Below the pieces are notes generated by a model, which saw nothing but the letters and a program-made list of their open reading frames with translations, made no database searches and was not told the origin of the DNA. Made by a program: the position numbers and the translations under genes. A stretch of DNA of 64,000 bases from Sphagnum compactum (taxonomy: Eukaryota; Bryophyta; Sphagnopsida; Sphagnales): contig OZ234501.1 in the NCBI GenBank assembly GCA_965153455.1, positions 11,036,001 to 11,100,000 of the forward strand, written 5' to 3'. Positions 22,980 through 35,645 of the stretch are shown here, in pieces (the stretch's first letter is position 1; each line of letters starts with the position of its first letter).

Positions 22980-23730
22980 AATGTCTGGTTTAAACATTTC
23001 AAAAATATTAATGTACATATTTAAAAAATTGAAGGTATAAATTGAGGTCAACTTTTTGGATTAGATGAAGGAAATAGATTTACACATTAACACTTTTACA
23101 AATGAGAAATAATGTACCTTAATTTGTATTAAAAAATGTTATAGATAAATATGTACCTTAATTTATAGATTATTTATAAAAACAAAATTATCCTATAGAT
23201 TGCAAGCCTTTGTGGAAAGTATAAAGTTCTAATAAAGTGCAAAGTTGTACATTTAAAATCAAATTGAGGTACATGTGAAGGTCTATACAAATTTACAAAT
23301 TTAGGTACAATTTATAGATTAAAATTTAGGTAGCTTGTTTGTAATTTTTACATATTTCAAATAAAGTACAAACTAAGGTCTTTTCTTATTTTCAGATTTA
23401 GGTATGAAATAAGGTCTGACCATATTCACAAATTACAAATCATGGTACAGACGTAAGTTTGAATTTTTATGTTTTAATCAAATGCAAATATCTTCATTTT
23501 AATTGGATTAACATTCACATTAATGTCATTACATATTTTCAAATTAAGGTATGAGAGATTGTAGATTACAAATTAAAAAAAGTATCTTAATTGTAATATG
23601 TAAAGATTTGAAATAATGTGGTGATTAAGGTCTTTATTTATTTCCGGTTTAAGGTACAAAATAAGGGTCATTTTCATATTAAGGTTTGTAAAAAATTACA
23701 TATTGCAAATGATGGTACAAATTAAAGACT
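22980..23730. repeat. Degenerate AT-rich array with recurring (T)TAAGGTAC motif
   Basis: Variants of AAGGTAC or TTTAGGTAC, on both strands, recur near 23030, 23114, 23152, 23272, 23302, 23398, 23442, 23546, 23650 and 23712. Spacing is irregular, about 30-130 bp. Looks like a decayed tandem array or repeated insertion. No coding. Confidence 0.4.
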
Positions 23731-26700
23731 TAGGAATTAGAGATCAAATTTTCATGTTTTAATAAAGTGCATATCTATTCATTTCCATATGATTAAAACA
23801 TTTAGGGTACTAAAAATTAATTTCCTAATTGAATCTATGTCCTTGCTATTTCATATTCTTGGTCTAGACAAACTTGATTAACAAACTATTTTACATTCCT
23901 CAATTTATTTTCCCAATCCTAGATTTTATGTGTCAGAAATTCTATGTTTCAATGTTCTATCATCATATAGTAATTTCAAAGGCTTTACACATCACTTAAT
24001 CAAAACATTTTGATTTCATCCCAACTTGATTTAATCATTTAAATTTCCACAATGCAATAGTTTTTTTTCTTTTGCCTACAAGCTTGAGTCTTACACTCAC
24101 AATCATATTCTTTCAACTTTTTTTCACCATACCTTTCTACACAACCTACCCTTTCAATGAAGGATCCAATCTACCATTCATATTTTAGATTTTCATTTTG
24201 CATGTTTCAAAACAATTAGTCCCACAAACAATAGTGCATTCAAGCTATTTTGCATGAATGTTCCACGACACATCTTTAATTAAAAACTTGGAGTTGTGGC
24301 TTTTTTCACATTCATTTAGAGCCAATTGTTTTGGGATTTGAGGTGGAGTGAAAAACTCATCATGTGCTTTATTTTTACACAATCCTTTCCACAATCGATA
24401 CTTTGAGTTTCTCAGAGTTTTTAATCTTGTATTCCCTATCATTGGACAACATGATCCATTTTTCTTCAATCCCAACCAAAACATTGATTTACTATCACAA
24501 AGATTAATGGAAAAAATGCGGCTAAACTACATTCCTTCCTTTCATCTTCAAGGACTAAGCTACATTTTTAAATTAATCATTATCTTCAAATTAAAGACAA
24601 GATAATACACTTTCTACATTTTCTTGACCTCTTTGAATTTCAATATAGTATAGTTGTGTGATAAAACTTGCATTGTTCATGTCGTCATTGTTGCTAGTGG
24701 TCTCTTCTATGAATGTAACCAAGCAAGTTTGCTTTTTCAGATTGTGATATTTCGTCGTCAATATTGTTACAATAACTATGGTTGTAGTTGATGTGTTTTC
24801 CTTTTCATCTATAAAGTCCTTTCCAAATATGACAGATTGGTCTCCTTTTGCACCTCCTCGAGTCCCCTCATGTTTGGCACCAATGTTTTTTGCTCAGAGT
24901 TGTTATGAATTAGCATGGGTGTTTTGTATGCATCATTTTTTGGGTTCACATGGTTTTTTGCCCACTTCTTGCACATTACAAGGTCAAAACCATCCGTTAC
25001 TTCATTTTTAGTCCCTGGAAGATAGTTTGATTGCCTCTAGAAACAAAAGCTTGTTTCCAAAAGCTTGTCTCAAGTTGTTTAAAATTTTTGGAATAAAGAT
25101 ACGAATGATTGTTGCATAAATTTTGTAGTTTTGCAACCCATTACTTGGAGCCCAATATCCAACTTTTAATTTGTAGTTTGCAACTGCCCTTGCCAACTCA
25201 TTCTGATCTATAGGTGGATACAAGTTTAGGCTATTAGAGTTTTACAAAAATGTCCATTCCCTTTAGACATGGTTGTTGTGTTCTTGTGATGCCTACTTCA
25301 AAGAACTAAAATTGTAAAGTATATAGGTTGTGCATCATTGATGCAAAACATTTTTTATACATGCAAACAATATTGACTCAATCACTAATGAAATGACAAA
25401 TTAAAAATAATAATTATTGGGGGTTGTGATAGCTTTGTTTGCCCCTATGGAGGCTGACAATAAAATGATTTAGTATTTCATATATTGCTGCATTTTGCAT
25501 TTCTATTCAAAATATTTTGACCTTCATCAACCATTTCAAAAGTATTAAAATCAAATCAATTAAAAGATATTCATTAGTCTTGAAAGATTGATATTTTTAT
25601 CTTACATGCTTCTGCCTTTTTCAATTGTTTCAAAATTAATGAAGTTAAATCAGCTAAATGAACTCCCCCCATTATCATTCCATTTGGTTCCCAAATAGTT
25701 AATGTGTTCATATAATATTTTTATCTTTTCTAGCTTTATTTTATAGTGGATTTATTGAATGTTGGAACCAAATGTGTTCAAATGGTATCTCATTTTTTTC
25801 TCACAACATTATAGGGGATTTACTGATCCCATTGGATTTGTTGTGGACAAAAAACATTTAGATAATGTCACTTTTAGGAAGTTCATGTAATGATTTGAAT
25901 TTTTTATGAGGTTTCATACATTAAAGATGCTTAAAGATGACATAATTTTTTTGAATAGTGTTGCAGTGGTCATAATTCACCTCCTTGACAAGGTCCTTTA
26001 CATCTCTTAAACTACAAAATCTTGTTGTTAGTCTAAATAATCCTCCAATGTGTTGTGCATGTGAGATTTTTTTCTTATTAATTGGGGTTGGGATAGATTT
26101 TATCATGACATGTTTTCACCACTAAATTTTCTACCTTTTGTCATGTTGCATTTTGTTCAAAGCAAGATCTTGCATGTGATAACATTTGTTAATCTTTTGT
26201 AATGATCACTTTATGTCATTTAGATTTATTTCTTAGATAGATATTGAAATCTATCCTCACAACATTTGTGTCAAGGTATATACATTTAATGTTATTCAAG
26301 GCGTTTGTTGTAGCAATGAATTCCTATTTGTTATGTTGTAATTCCCTCCTCATTCAAGCTCATTCTAAAGCACAAGCTTTTTTCTCTAATTTGCAAGTAG
26401 TCCATGTGTACATTGTGATGTGACTTACATGTTAAGGAATATTTGAATATTTTTTTCACGTGGCAACATCTTGGGACTTGTTAGAGAATATTTGATCCAT
26501 GTCAAATGAACGTGTTAAAAAATATTCCCTTTGATATTATAAGGAATATTTCTATTTGTTCACGCTCACTTGCTCATGTTCACCTATTCACCAAATAGCA
26601 TCCTTGGTTTCCATGAACTTTGTTTGTACATGGATTGGTGGGTTGGTTCTTACTCCCCCCCCCTTTTTTTCTTTGTTGGCAAGTTGATAAACATCCCCAT

Positions 26701-29700
26701 GACCATGGGAGGCTATTAAGGATTGGTCAATGGAAACACCATTCTTTTTAAATCTTGGCATCAAGTTCATGGTGTAGTTCAAAGGGATGCAAATCATGAA
26801 TATAAAAATATCCTTTTTAAAAGGACTTAATCCTTATCCTTGGTTGGCTCCTATTGTTCTATTTTCACCTTATAGAGGAAAGGACAACATCCAATGTCAC
26901 AAAAATACAAAAATGTTTCTTCAATTTTGAAAACAAGATTTATATTAAAAGATGAATTCATTATATAACTTGTTAAGAAACATGCATGTTGTTGGACAAG
27001 GTCTTTTTGCACTATTTCAAAACCAATCATTCCAAGGGTTATTTGAGTGGAGAACATTTGGGTGAAAACAAGAAAGAAAAAGCCATTAGGGCCAAAACTT
27101 GTATCTAGGAGCCATATGGACTACATTGGAAAATGATTGCAAATCTTTTTTCTCGAAAATAATTTTTACATGCAAATGAATTTTGGAATGAATTTTTTTG
27201 TAACTTGTAAGGGGCATTCTTCCCCAACTGTTCACCAAAACAAGACTAATCACACCAAGACCAAAATGAAAATTTCACAAATTGGAAGCAAAACTTAGCT
27301 CTCTATGTCTGCCTTTCCTCCTTTTTGGAACTTCCATCTTATAACCTCCTTTCAACACCATCCTCTTGCTCCCCAGAAACACTAGCATCAATCATCATCC
27401 AATGCCATGATTTGCATTCCCCATAAAGAACATCAACAATGCAACTAAGAACCCACTCCATCACCGAAACTAACTCATCCATGCCATTCCATTGAAAAAA
27501 AACATCAAACATACTAACTTGCAAACAAACAAAACAACACCCAAATGTAGAAAATATATCGGACTTTCAACGTCCACAATTCTTGATGATGAATAACCAT
27601 TTCGTATTTTCTCATAATCTACCATCCATCCAGAATTAGGGCTTCCATTTCCCATCCATGCTCATCCATAGAAAAATTCTTGACACTATTTTATGTTACA
27701 TACTTATGAAAGTCATGTTATGCCATATTGATGTACCACTAACATGGGAAGAAGAGGGTACAACCATGACACGTAGGGTTGCTTAAATGATCGTAATCCC
27801 TACATGCCTAGTTGTCAACACAAATTAGACTAGAGTCCATTTTATTCCCATTGGAGGGGATCAAACATGTGAAACAAAAGGAGCTAAACACATTCAACTT
27901 TCGGGGATAGAAAACAACATTTTGTTTCATTACAACAATTGTCTCATCTTCAACTAAAGGGCAATGTCACCTTTGCAAATCATGTTCCAAGGGACAACAA
28001 ACCGTTCACTCCCACCCATGAACGAAAGAAGAAAATGTTCATTGTACTTCAATTGGCAATCATTAAACTTATACAATTTCAATCATTGGTTTAATTTGGT
28101 TGTTAAAAACATTTTCATACCCTACCAAAAAGCTCAAGTGGGAATATTATGGAAATGTTTCCCTTGTTTGAAGACCATGAGATGGTTTGGTTGATTAATT
28201 GTTACTCAATTGATTTATAAAAGCAATTTCTTTTGGATTGGATAACATTGAAATTTCCAAATGTGTGCATCATCTTCATTTTTAACAAACTACACTAGCA
28301 CATTTCAACATGTTGATGGTATGTTTCTCTAGTGACCATTCAAGCACGCATTCAATAAAAAATTGAATTCATAAACCTATTCAATAAATAAAAGCCAACT
28401 TTAGAAGGTGATGGCCCTAAAAGGTGCAAACATAAAAACACAACCCATAGGATAGGAACCTACTTTGTGCTTTGATTAGAAAACAATGGATGAACTAGTC
28501 ATGTTGACATAGCAAAACATTGGTTATCAAAGGAATTTTTTTAATTGTGAAATAGAAAATAGTTTGGCATCCTTCATGAATTCCTTCATGAAGTACCATT
28601 ATAATACCTTCTTTGCTAATCTTATTCATGAAGTCCTTTACTTAAATGACCCCAACATAAATTATAAAACTTCTATAGAAGGTTTATATAATTTTTCACA
28701 TAGCAAGTTGAAAGTTCATGTGTTTAGCTCATTGCTCATGGATGACCTTCCTCCTTCATTATTCATCATTATTTACATTTCATCAATTTTTGAGAAGTTG
28801 CTTAAGAAGGTTCTTTGGATGGTGGGTCTTTATGGAAGCTTTAATGAAAACTCGCATGAAGTTTGCTCTCCATTACATTTAATTTGATCAATGCCAATAT
28901 GTGATTCCAATATAATGTTGTTCATTCTTGTGTCCAAAGTATGTTAATATTCTTTTCATTTGATGAACGAATTCTTTTGAAATGCAAACTTGGTATACTA
29001 CTTTGTGCTCTTGTTCATGGTTGGTTTAAATTTAGGCTTTTGATGTTTGAATTTGTAATAGTTCTTGTACTCGGGGTAGTTTCCACACCCATGGAAGATA
29101 TAAGGTATGAAGTATGAACAGCTTCTAACTGTGGGGAAGGTCATCTATGGCCTTCCATGATTCCTTCCAAATTGTGAAGTTGCACCATTTTTTGTCTTCT
29201 CGGCGTGTGATATATTGTTCAATCTTTTTTGGCATGGGTACACTCTGACAAAAGTAGTGGTTTTCAAACTTCTATGATAGGTCTAGACCAATTCTTTTCT
29301 CACACTGTAAAGGATAAAAAGTTCAACAGGATGCTCAACTAGAATTGGTACATCCTCATGATAGAGTTCATCATCTTGATAGTGGCTGGCTTCTGGTTAC
29401 TTGATGATTAGACAATTCTTTCCCAATTCAATCGAACTCTGGTTTAAGGTAATATCTTTGCTGCTGTAGCACAGTTTCTTTTCAATGGTGGATGTTGCTT
29501 ATTTTGAATTGAATCCTGGTTTGAGGTTTCTTCTGCTTCTCTCTAATCAGGCTTCTTTGCAATGGGATTAATCATCCACCAGCTCTGGTGTCAATGTGAG
29601 TGCAAGGAGTTTTTTTGCCATTGAATCATTTGTACCAGGTGGATGCGAGGGGTTCTGTTTTAGCCCTCCAGTTTAAGCTCTGCCTTCTTTCACTGGTCAG

Positions 29701-30678
29701 GTGCAGTAATGAAGGCTGGACACTTTGCAAATCAAATTTATTGTCACCCAACTCTTGAGTTGTGTTTGTGGGAAGCTATTCCTGTGTTGGATAATTTTTG
29801 GATTTTGATTTCTGCTTCTCTCCCAGATGCGTTTGCAGAAATGAAGGTGAGAAATCAGGTGTGTTTGAATACATCGTTGCCATCATCTATAAGGCCAAGA
29901 CAACATTTTGACTCATCAACATGAGCTTCATCCTTGAGCAAAAGAAAATACCATTAGAAGGCTACACCTCCAGACAACATTACTTTCAAATCATACACAA
30001 CAGTTCCTTGGCAAAAATGTCAGCATCCAACAATACAATTGACAAAACACCCAGTCCTATGCTTGATATTTAATGGAGTTCACCCACACAAGACTTTTCA
30101 CTTCCAATTGTCAAAGATGGGGTTTGCAGAAAATACTGTCAAATTCAGAGGAAAAGAAGTGCAAGCACAAGAAAGAAACAAGAGAGATATTTTGGTGGGT
30201 GTCTCAAATCAATGTTCAGTGTTTGTTTTCAGGCTACAAGTGAATGTGCTCCTGCAAAAAATGGTATGATACAACAGGGGCATGAGTTCACCTTTTCTAA
30301 AACACTAGATCCTCCTTTCCTAGGAAAATTCATGTTCAAAAAACAGTGTTAACACTGGACAAAACTTGGACTCTAATGCTGCATAAGCCTGCTTAGCACT
30401 AGTATCATTACCTGCCCCCCCTCCCCTTTCTAAATAAAACATAGATCAGCACAAATGCTTGATTGGGTGCTCATAAAGGATTGGATTACGAGCAACAAAT
30501 GCATCTCCAGCTTCTCTCTGTTCACCAGGGTTGATCATCCTAGTGAAGCTGCAAACATCCTGTTTTGGAAGGTCACTTCTCCAAAAAAAGCTCTAGTTCA
30601 ATTTGTGGGGTTGTGGTGGGGTTTGGTGGTGGATGATGGAAGGTGAAGTGGGTTAGAATTTTTTTGGAGGAATGTTAG
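23731..30678. other. Gene-free AT-rich stretch
   Basis: Many short open frames in AT-rich DNA, the longest at 28564-28887, none with a recognised fold or splice support. A C-tract lies at about 26655-26663. The last few hundred bases (about 30300-30678) should include the YUCCA 3' UTR. Confidence 0.45.
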
Positions 30679-30909
30679 CTATCTGAGCTGCTGCTGCTGC
30701 AAGACTGGTTGAACTCTGATGTGGGATTCAAGCTCATCTGCAAAGAAGAGTTGACTGATGTCGTCTGCAATATTTTTTGCATCAAAGACAGCTCCCAAAA
30801 TTCCTTTTCTCCCCAAACCAGCAACATACAGCCCTGTTTCTGCCCCCTTCCATGATCTTGGAGATGGGTTTCTTGGGAACCCATCTTCCGAGAAAAAGTT
30901 GCCTTTATC
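30679..30909 (-). CDS. YUCCA gene, exon 4 with stop
   Basis: Begins [15 protein letters not shown] after AATTCAG and ends QQQQLR-TAG at 30679-30681. [13 protein letters not shown] matches the conserved YUCCA C-terminal region. Confidence 0.93.
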   Translation of the reverse strand, partial: DKGNFFSEDGFPRNPSPRSWKGAETGLYVAGLGRKGILGAVFDAKNIADDISQLFFADELESHIRVQPVLQQQQLR

Positions 30910-32942
30910 CTGAATTGCAACACAGATGGAGGAGATCACTATCATCAGTTCCTGGCAAATTATCCTCAGTTACACTTTCACTGGAAAATGCAAAAGATGA
31001 ATGGACACCGTGCATGCACATCTGAAAGGGGTGAAAACATAAGATGGGCAAATGAATAAAAGAGTGGGAAGCTTACATTGAGCCACTGGGGGACATTGCT
31101 TCTGTAACCAGTAGCCAAGATGATGGCATCAAACTGCTGGACTTGGCCATCAACAAACTGAGCTCCATTTGATGTCAGGTGATCAATTGCTGGAACAACC
31201 TGCAAATGCAGAAAGATGCAGTTCAGCTCAATCTACAAACAAAAGTTCTTGAAGTTCTACAGTCCAACACTAGGCATAACTCGTCTACATGCATGCCTAA
31301 TGCACTGCCAGAAATTTCAGTGTATTTGGAGTGCACCTTAAAAAGGTAAGATTCACTCGGCTACAGCAGAGGGGATCTTACGTTTTTAAGGAGGACCATT
31401 TTGTTCTGAAATGTTTGTCTGTTCTAATTGATCAGGGGAGGCAGTTGCTTTAAGCTCAGTAAGGCCCTCGGGCCTTGGGCCTTACCTACCACATAAAATG
31501 ATAGCAGGGAAGCTTTTACAAGTCAAGATATAATGCAACAAAAAAGAAGAGGGAACAAGCTGAAATGGGATTGAACACGCTGATATAATATTATACCTTG
31601 ATGTCTCCATCCTTGATCCTGGCAAAGGTGCCCACATCAAGAACAGGAGTCTTGCCGGACTTGCTCTTGAGGGCCATAGGACCCACAGCTGGCCTGTGGA
31701 AGCCATAGCTACTGGTGTCACCCATCAAAGCCCAAGTATACCACACCAGCAACGAGTCTGTGAACCAGATGGGAAAAGTCTTGAGTAGTCTCATGGCCAC
31801 AGCAAATGTTGACGTCCCAAACACTTCCCTTGGTAAAATGTGCACCTGTAAGAAGCGGCAGCAGCAGCAGGCCCCATTGATGGGGAAACCCCCCCAAAAA
31901 GAAAAGATTCAGTCAGCAGCTTGGATGAGTGCATGCTTGAAACACCATCAGGCAATGACAGGATCCAAATCCAGCTATCCAAAGCTCCAGAAATCCAAAA
32001 GCAGTCCAGAAAAGAACCAAATAAACAGGATGAAAACAAGAAGCTGTGAACACTGGATTGGGAAGGAGACAGAAGAAATAGGAACGAAGACGGAGGAATT
32101 GGGAGTTCACAGAAGAGCTACCATACCGGGCTCCGGACAACGAGAGAGGGCCTGGCATTGAAGTTGAAGAGATCGAGCGCAATCTCCATCCCGGAATTGC
32201 CAGCACCCACCACGAGAACATTGCGGCCCTTGTAGTCTGCGCCGGACTTGTACTGGCTGGAATGCAGCACGGGACCTTTGAAGTCGGCGGCGCCGGGGAT
32301 CACGGGACAGACGGCCTCCGCATTCTCACCGGATGCAACCACAAGCCAGCGAGCGCGGAATTCCGACGACACGGTTCCTCCTTGCTGCTGCTGCTGCAGC
32401 ATCAGACCACTGCCACCACCACCACCCCCCAACAACGTGTTGTTCGTCTTGCGCGTCGTGATTTTCCAGTGTCCAGCCGCGGGGTCGAACGCGGCCGCCG
32501 TGACTTGCTCGTTGAATCGGAAATCCAGCTTGAATCGCGTCGCGTAATTCTCCAAGTAGTCCACGAATTGCTGCCTGTCCGGGTACGTGGGGTAATCCTC
32601 GGGAAACGGCTGATGCGGAAGCTCGCAGAACTGTTTGGGGATGTGCAAGTGCAAACGGTCGTAGGTCTTGTGCTTCCACAACGACGCAATGCCGTCGGAT
32701 TTCTCCAAAATCAGGCACGGGACTCCCTTCAGCTCCAAGCACGCAGCGGTGGCCAAGCCCGACGGTCCAGCACCCACCACGATGGCCCCGTTCCAGAACG
32801 TCGTCGTCGTCGCCGCCGCGAGAGCAGCTGCAGCCGCCTCAGGCTCGCTGCCGCAGCAGAATCTGAGATCGTTAGCGGCTTTGCCCATGTACTCCTGCTC
32901 GGCGCTGAATGCCTCTTCTGCGTACGAGGAATAAGGCGGCAT
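30679..32942 (-). CDS. YUC (YUCCA family): YUCCA-type flavin-containing monooxygenase, 4 exons
   Basis: Known: YUCCA enzymes oxidise indole-3-pyruvate to indole-3-acetic acid with FAD, NADPH and O2, the last step of the main auxin pathway, in the cytosol or at the ER. Seen: exons 32127-32942, 31597-31845, 31077-31199 and 30679-30909 (read downward) are all phase 0 and give 472 residues. Motifs are FAD GAGPSG at 57-62, [11 protein letters not shown] at 221-231 (FMO-identifying), NADPH GAGNSG at 246-251 and ATGY at 384-387. [10 protein letters not shown] opens exon 2, GKTPVLDVG lies later in it, and [15 protein letters not shown] is near the C-terminus. Odd: an about 50-residue Ala/Thr-rich N-terminal extension, and a Gly6 plus Gln5 insert at 172-187. 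Both are low complexity and should lie outside the core. No frameshift or internal stop, so probably functional. Which YUC subgroup it belongs to cannot be told by eye. Confidence 0.95.
31077..31199 (-). CDS. YUCCA gene, exon 3
   Basis: 41 codons, VVPAIDHL to VPQWLN, with the ATGY motif in [12 protein letters not shown]. The acceptor is TTTGCAG and the donor AAT|GTAAGC. Confidence 0.93.
31597..31845 (-). CDS. YUCCA gene, exon 2
   Basis: 83 codons from [10 protein letters not shown] to KDGDIK. The acceptor is TCTTACAG and the donor AAG|GTATAA. It includes the YUCCA block YG..RP..GP...K...GKTPVLDVG. Confidence 0.93.
32127..32942 (-). CDS. YUCCA gene, exon 1
   Basis: Residues 1-272 from the ATG at 32942 to VVRSP, with both dinucleotide-binding Gly motifs. 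The donor is CCG|GTATGG. The exon is GC-rich compared with its surroundings, so long open frames also appear on the opposite strand. Confidence 0.95.
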
Positions 32943-32960
32943 TTTTGTTGTTGTTGATGT

Positions 32961-33257
32961 TGTCTCAGCTTCAGGACTTCCTTCCTATCGCTCTCCGCTG
33001 ATCAATCGCTTTTAGCTTCCTCCACCTCCTCCTCCTACTCCTCTTGCAATGTTGGGCGCGAGGAGTTCTCGAGCTTGTCAACACCTTTCGCAATGGGAAT
33101 CAATGACAAAAGAAAGTGCAGCACTCTAGATACTTGACGAAAGCTCAAAAACACAACAGAATGGGTAAAAAGCTGTTATCCGAGCTCACTGCAGCATTCC
33201 TTCAAGAAGAGACTGGAGCTAATGACTTGCAGCACACAGAAAGAGAGACAGAGACAG
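32961..33257. promoter_or_regulatory. TGTCTC (auxin-response-element-like) hexamers upstream of the YUCCA ATG
   Basis: TGTCTC occurs at 32961-32966 on the plus strand and twice on the minus strand, at 33246-33251 and 33252-33257. The last two sit inside a CT/GA microsatellite, so chance is a fair explanation. TGTCTC is the classic ARF-binding hexamer. The sites lie within about 20-320 bp of the ATG, so probably in the leader or proximal promoter. Confidence 0.2.
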
Positions 33258-33577
33258 AGAGAGATTGGTGAAAAACAAAAATAGTGAGGAAACTGTTCTC
33301 CTCTTCTTCAATATTGGGTTGAATCCCGGCTCGCGGCAGTGACAAAACACGCGTAGGACGGATCCGCTAGCTCGGGGGTGTTTTGGGGGACTGAATTCTC
33401 ACGTCAACAATAGAGCAGCCTGGTGATCAGATAATACTATTATATTACCAGCTGCTAGTCTAGATCAATACCACCCCCCACCCCCACAGATTCGCAATGG
33501 GTTTTGCAAAAGGGGTTCTTCAACTCTCGACACAGCATGCTACACTACTAAGCTCATGTTATCGGAAACTGGAAGTT

Positions 33578-33594
33578 GTATAATATATATATAG
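33578..33594 (-). promoter_or_regulatory. Possible TATA-like region for the YUCCA gene
   Basis: An AT run reading CTATATATATATTATA on the minus strand, about 640 bp upstream of the start codon. Another TATAT run lies near 34087-34096. No start-site data; AT microsatellites are common in this window. Confidence 0.15.
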
Positions 33595-34177
33595 AGTTCA
33601 AAGTTCTCAAAGACGGAATTTGAGATTGAAACCAGACGACAAGTTGGAAACAGACAAGTGAAGTCCAAAAAAGACAACAACACCAAAATTCACGGATTGA
33701 AACTCTACGTCCACAAGAAGGAACGACTTACTTGAAGAAGAAACTTCGAAAAAAACCAAAGTAAAACCAAAAACACACACACACACACACACACACACAA
33801 AACTATCAAATTCTCTTTCTTACAAGCTGATGACGAAGACTATAGGAAGTTGGTCGGGATTCAAGTTGTAAAAAGAGATGGGAGCACAAAAGATGGGAGT
33901 CTGACTGAAAATAAGTTACCAAGTGGGTACCAACAAGCTAAGTCCGGTGATTTGTGGTGCCGCTTGGGGAGAGAGAGAGAAGGTGAGGGATTGAAAGCAA
34001 CAAGAGAAAAAGCTTTGAAGCAAACTCCACACAAACAAACCCAGCACAATGGCAAATAACAACTCGACAGCAACCAGAGGCACACAACATATATAGCACC
34101 TACCAATTTGTGTGGGATTTTCATTACCGATTTCATTCACCATGCTTTTATTTCTTTACTTGTTTATTTATTTATTT

Positions 34178-34255
34178 GGGGGGGGGGGGCCGCGGGGGGG
34201 ACGGGGAGGCCGGGGAGGCGGCGCGGCGGGGGAGGGTGTGGGGTGGGTGGGGGAA
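34178..34255 (+). repeat. G-rich block
   Basis: A run of about ten Gs near 34179-34189 is followed by many GGGG and GGCGGCG runs up to about 34255, with few A or T. It could form G-quadruplexes or mark a weak spot in the assembly. Confidence 0.6.
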
Positions 34256-34439
34256 TTTTTGGCATTTTTTTCGACCTGAAAGAAAGGGCCGGGCCCTAAT
34301 AATTCCACAAATTTTTTTGAGAAATCTTTTTTTTAAATCGCTACATTGGGTTGGTTCTTCTTTAGGTTTCTTCTACATAGTGGTTCCAGGAGCCAGCAGG
34401 TAGCCCAAAATGTAATTAATTTTATTCTTTTAAAAAGTT

Positions 34440-34915
34440 TAAACTTTCATATCTGATTTTTCTATAGCCCAATTTTGGCTAAATGTTCTTGTTGATGATT
34501 AGGCCAGTTTCACTACATCACAAAAATTGAAAAATAAAATAGTGACCCCTAATCGTTGAAAGATTTACACGCAAGAACAACAACAACAACAAAAAAAAAC
34601 ACAAAAGAAAAAAAAAGCAGAGCCAACAGTAAAGAAGGCTCCTCCTAAACAAGGGCCAGAGTGAACCAGCACCCAATAGAAGGATGGACGGTAAGTAGTT
34701 AAGAAACAGTTTTCTGTTGAGTTCCCAGTTCCCCAACTAACCATGGTAGTTATCTCAGTCACTTCAAGCAGGTTCTTAGTAGGTAGGTAGTGAAAACACA
34801 CATTACCTAGATATTACCGCAGTTAAGGCTCATCCACAACTGAGAGACTGTTAAAGGGCATCCAGTGGATGGATGATGCGCTAGTGGTGGTGCTTCACTC
34901 TGGCCCTAACTCAAA
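34440..34915 (+). repeat. Dispersed repeat A, copy 2 (longest copy)
   Basis: Its right part (34655-34915) matches 791-1170. Its left part (about 34440-34535, with TTTTGGCTAAATGTTCTT and CACTACATCACAAAA) matches about 63610-63705. It therefore joins two fragments found separately elsewhere in the window and is the best copy for defining the unit. Confidence 0.75.
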
Positions 34916-35585
34916 AGAGGTAGTTAGTTATTTTTGAATGGGCGGCGGAATTGGGTTATGAAGGAGAGTAGTTACCCGAGTTCCAGGGTGGTGGGGGTGG
35001 GTGGTTAGTTATTGGAGGAATTAGTGGCAATCAAAGTGACGTCCCAATATTTACCGTACCGGATTGTCGTTTTGCGTTATACTAGAGTTGAGTTGGAGTA
35101 TTCATTAAACTGGGGACCCCCCCCCCCTTTGCCCTTTTAAGAGGAGCCAATTGGGCTAAGGTGTATTTAAGTAATGGCTATTCATTATTATCCCCATCCC
35201 CCCTCCTCCTCCTCCTCTTTCTCCTCCTTCCCCCATTCCCCCCATCCTATATATTAAAAGGCCCCTAGGGAGGAGGACTAGAGTAGGCAATGGGCATATA
35301 TACATATATACATATTTATATTTATATATATATTTTATTATTATAATAGTCGCATACTCTCTCCACTACCTACAAGATTTGCCTTTTATGTGGGGGGTCG
35401 TGGCGCCATTTAAATTTGTCTTTTTTAATTTTGGTCCTTCCTTTTAATTCTTCTTTCCATTTTCCTCCTTCTTTCATTGTTCTCTTTGTAATGAAGTTTT
35501 GGCATGTTAATAAGATGAAGTGATAAAAGTAGGTGAAACCTTTGCCCCTCCAAGTTTACACTTATCTTTAGGGCATTCAGTTTGG

Positions 35586-35645
<60 letters not shown>

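Larger units (their letters stand above)
32943..34140 (-). other. YUCCA upstream region
   Basis: Leader and probable promoter. It holds a GA/CT-rich microsatellite at about 33236-33266, a CA/GT dinucleotide run at about 33773-33799 and a GAGAGAGA run near 33969-33980. No protein-coding sequence recognised. Confidence 0.5.

Noticed and set aside
28564-28887. 107-codon plus-strand frame
   Set aside because: AT-driven codon use, no motif and no splice support; long AT-rich DNA yields such frames by chance.
32326-32742. Second minus-strand frame inside YUCCA exon 1
   Set aside because: Shifted frame of the same exon; no recognisable motifs.
32262-32957. Long plus-strand open frame (231 codons) opposite YUCCA exon 1
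   Set aside because: It is the mirror of a GC-rich coding exon; its Arg/Gly-rich translation has no family likeness, while the minus strand gives a clear YUCCA.
33607-33798. Cys/Val-repeat peptide on the minus strand
   Set aside because: Translation of a GT dinucleotide microsatellite.
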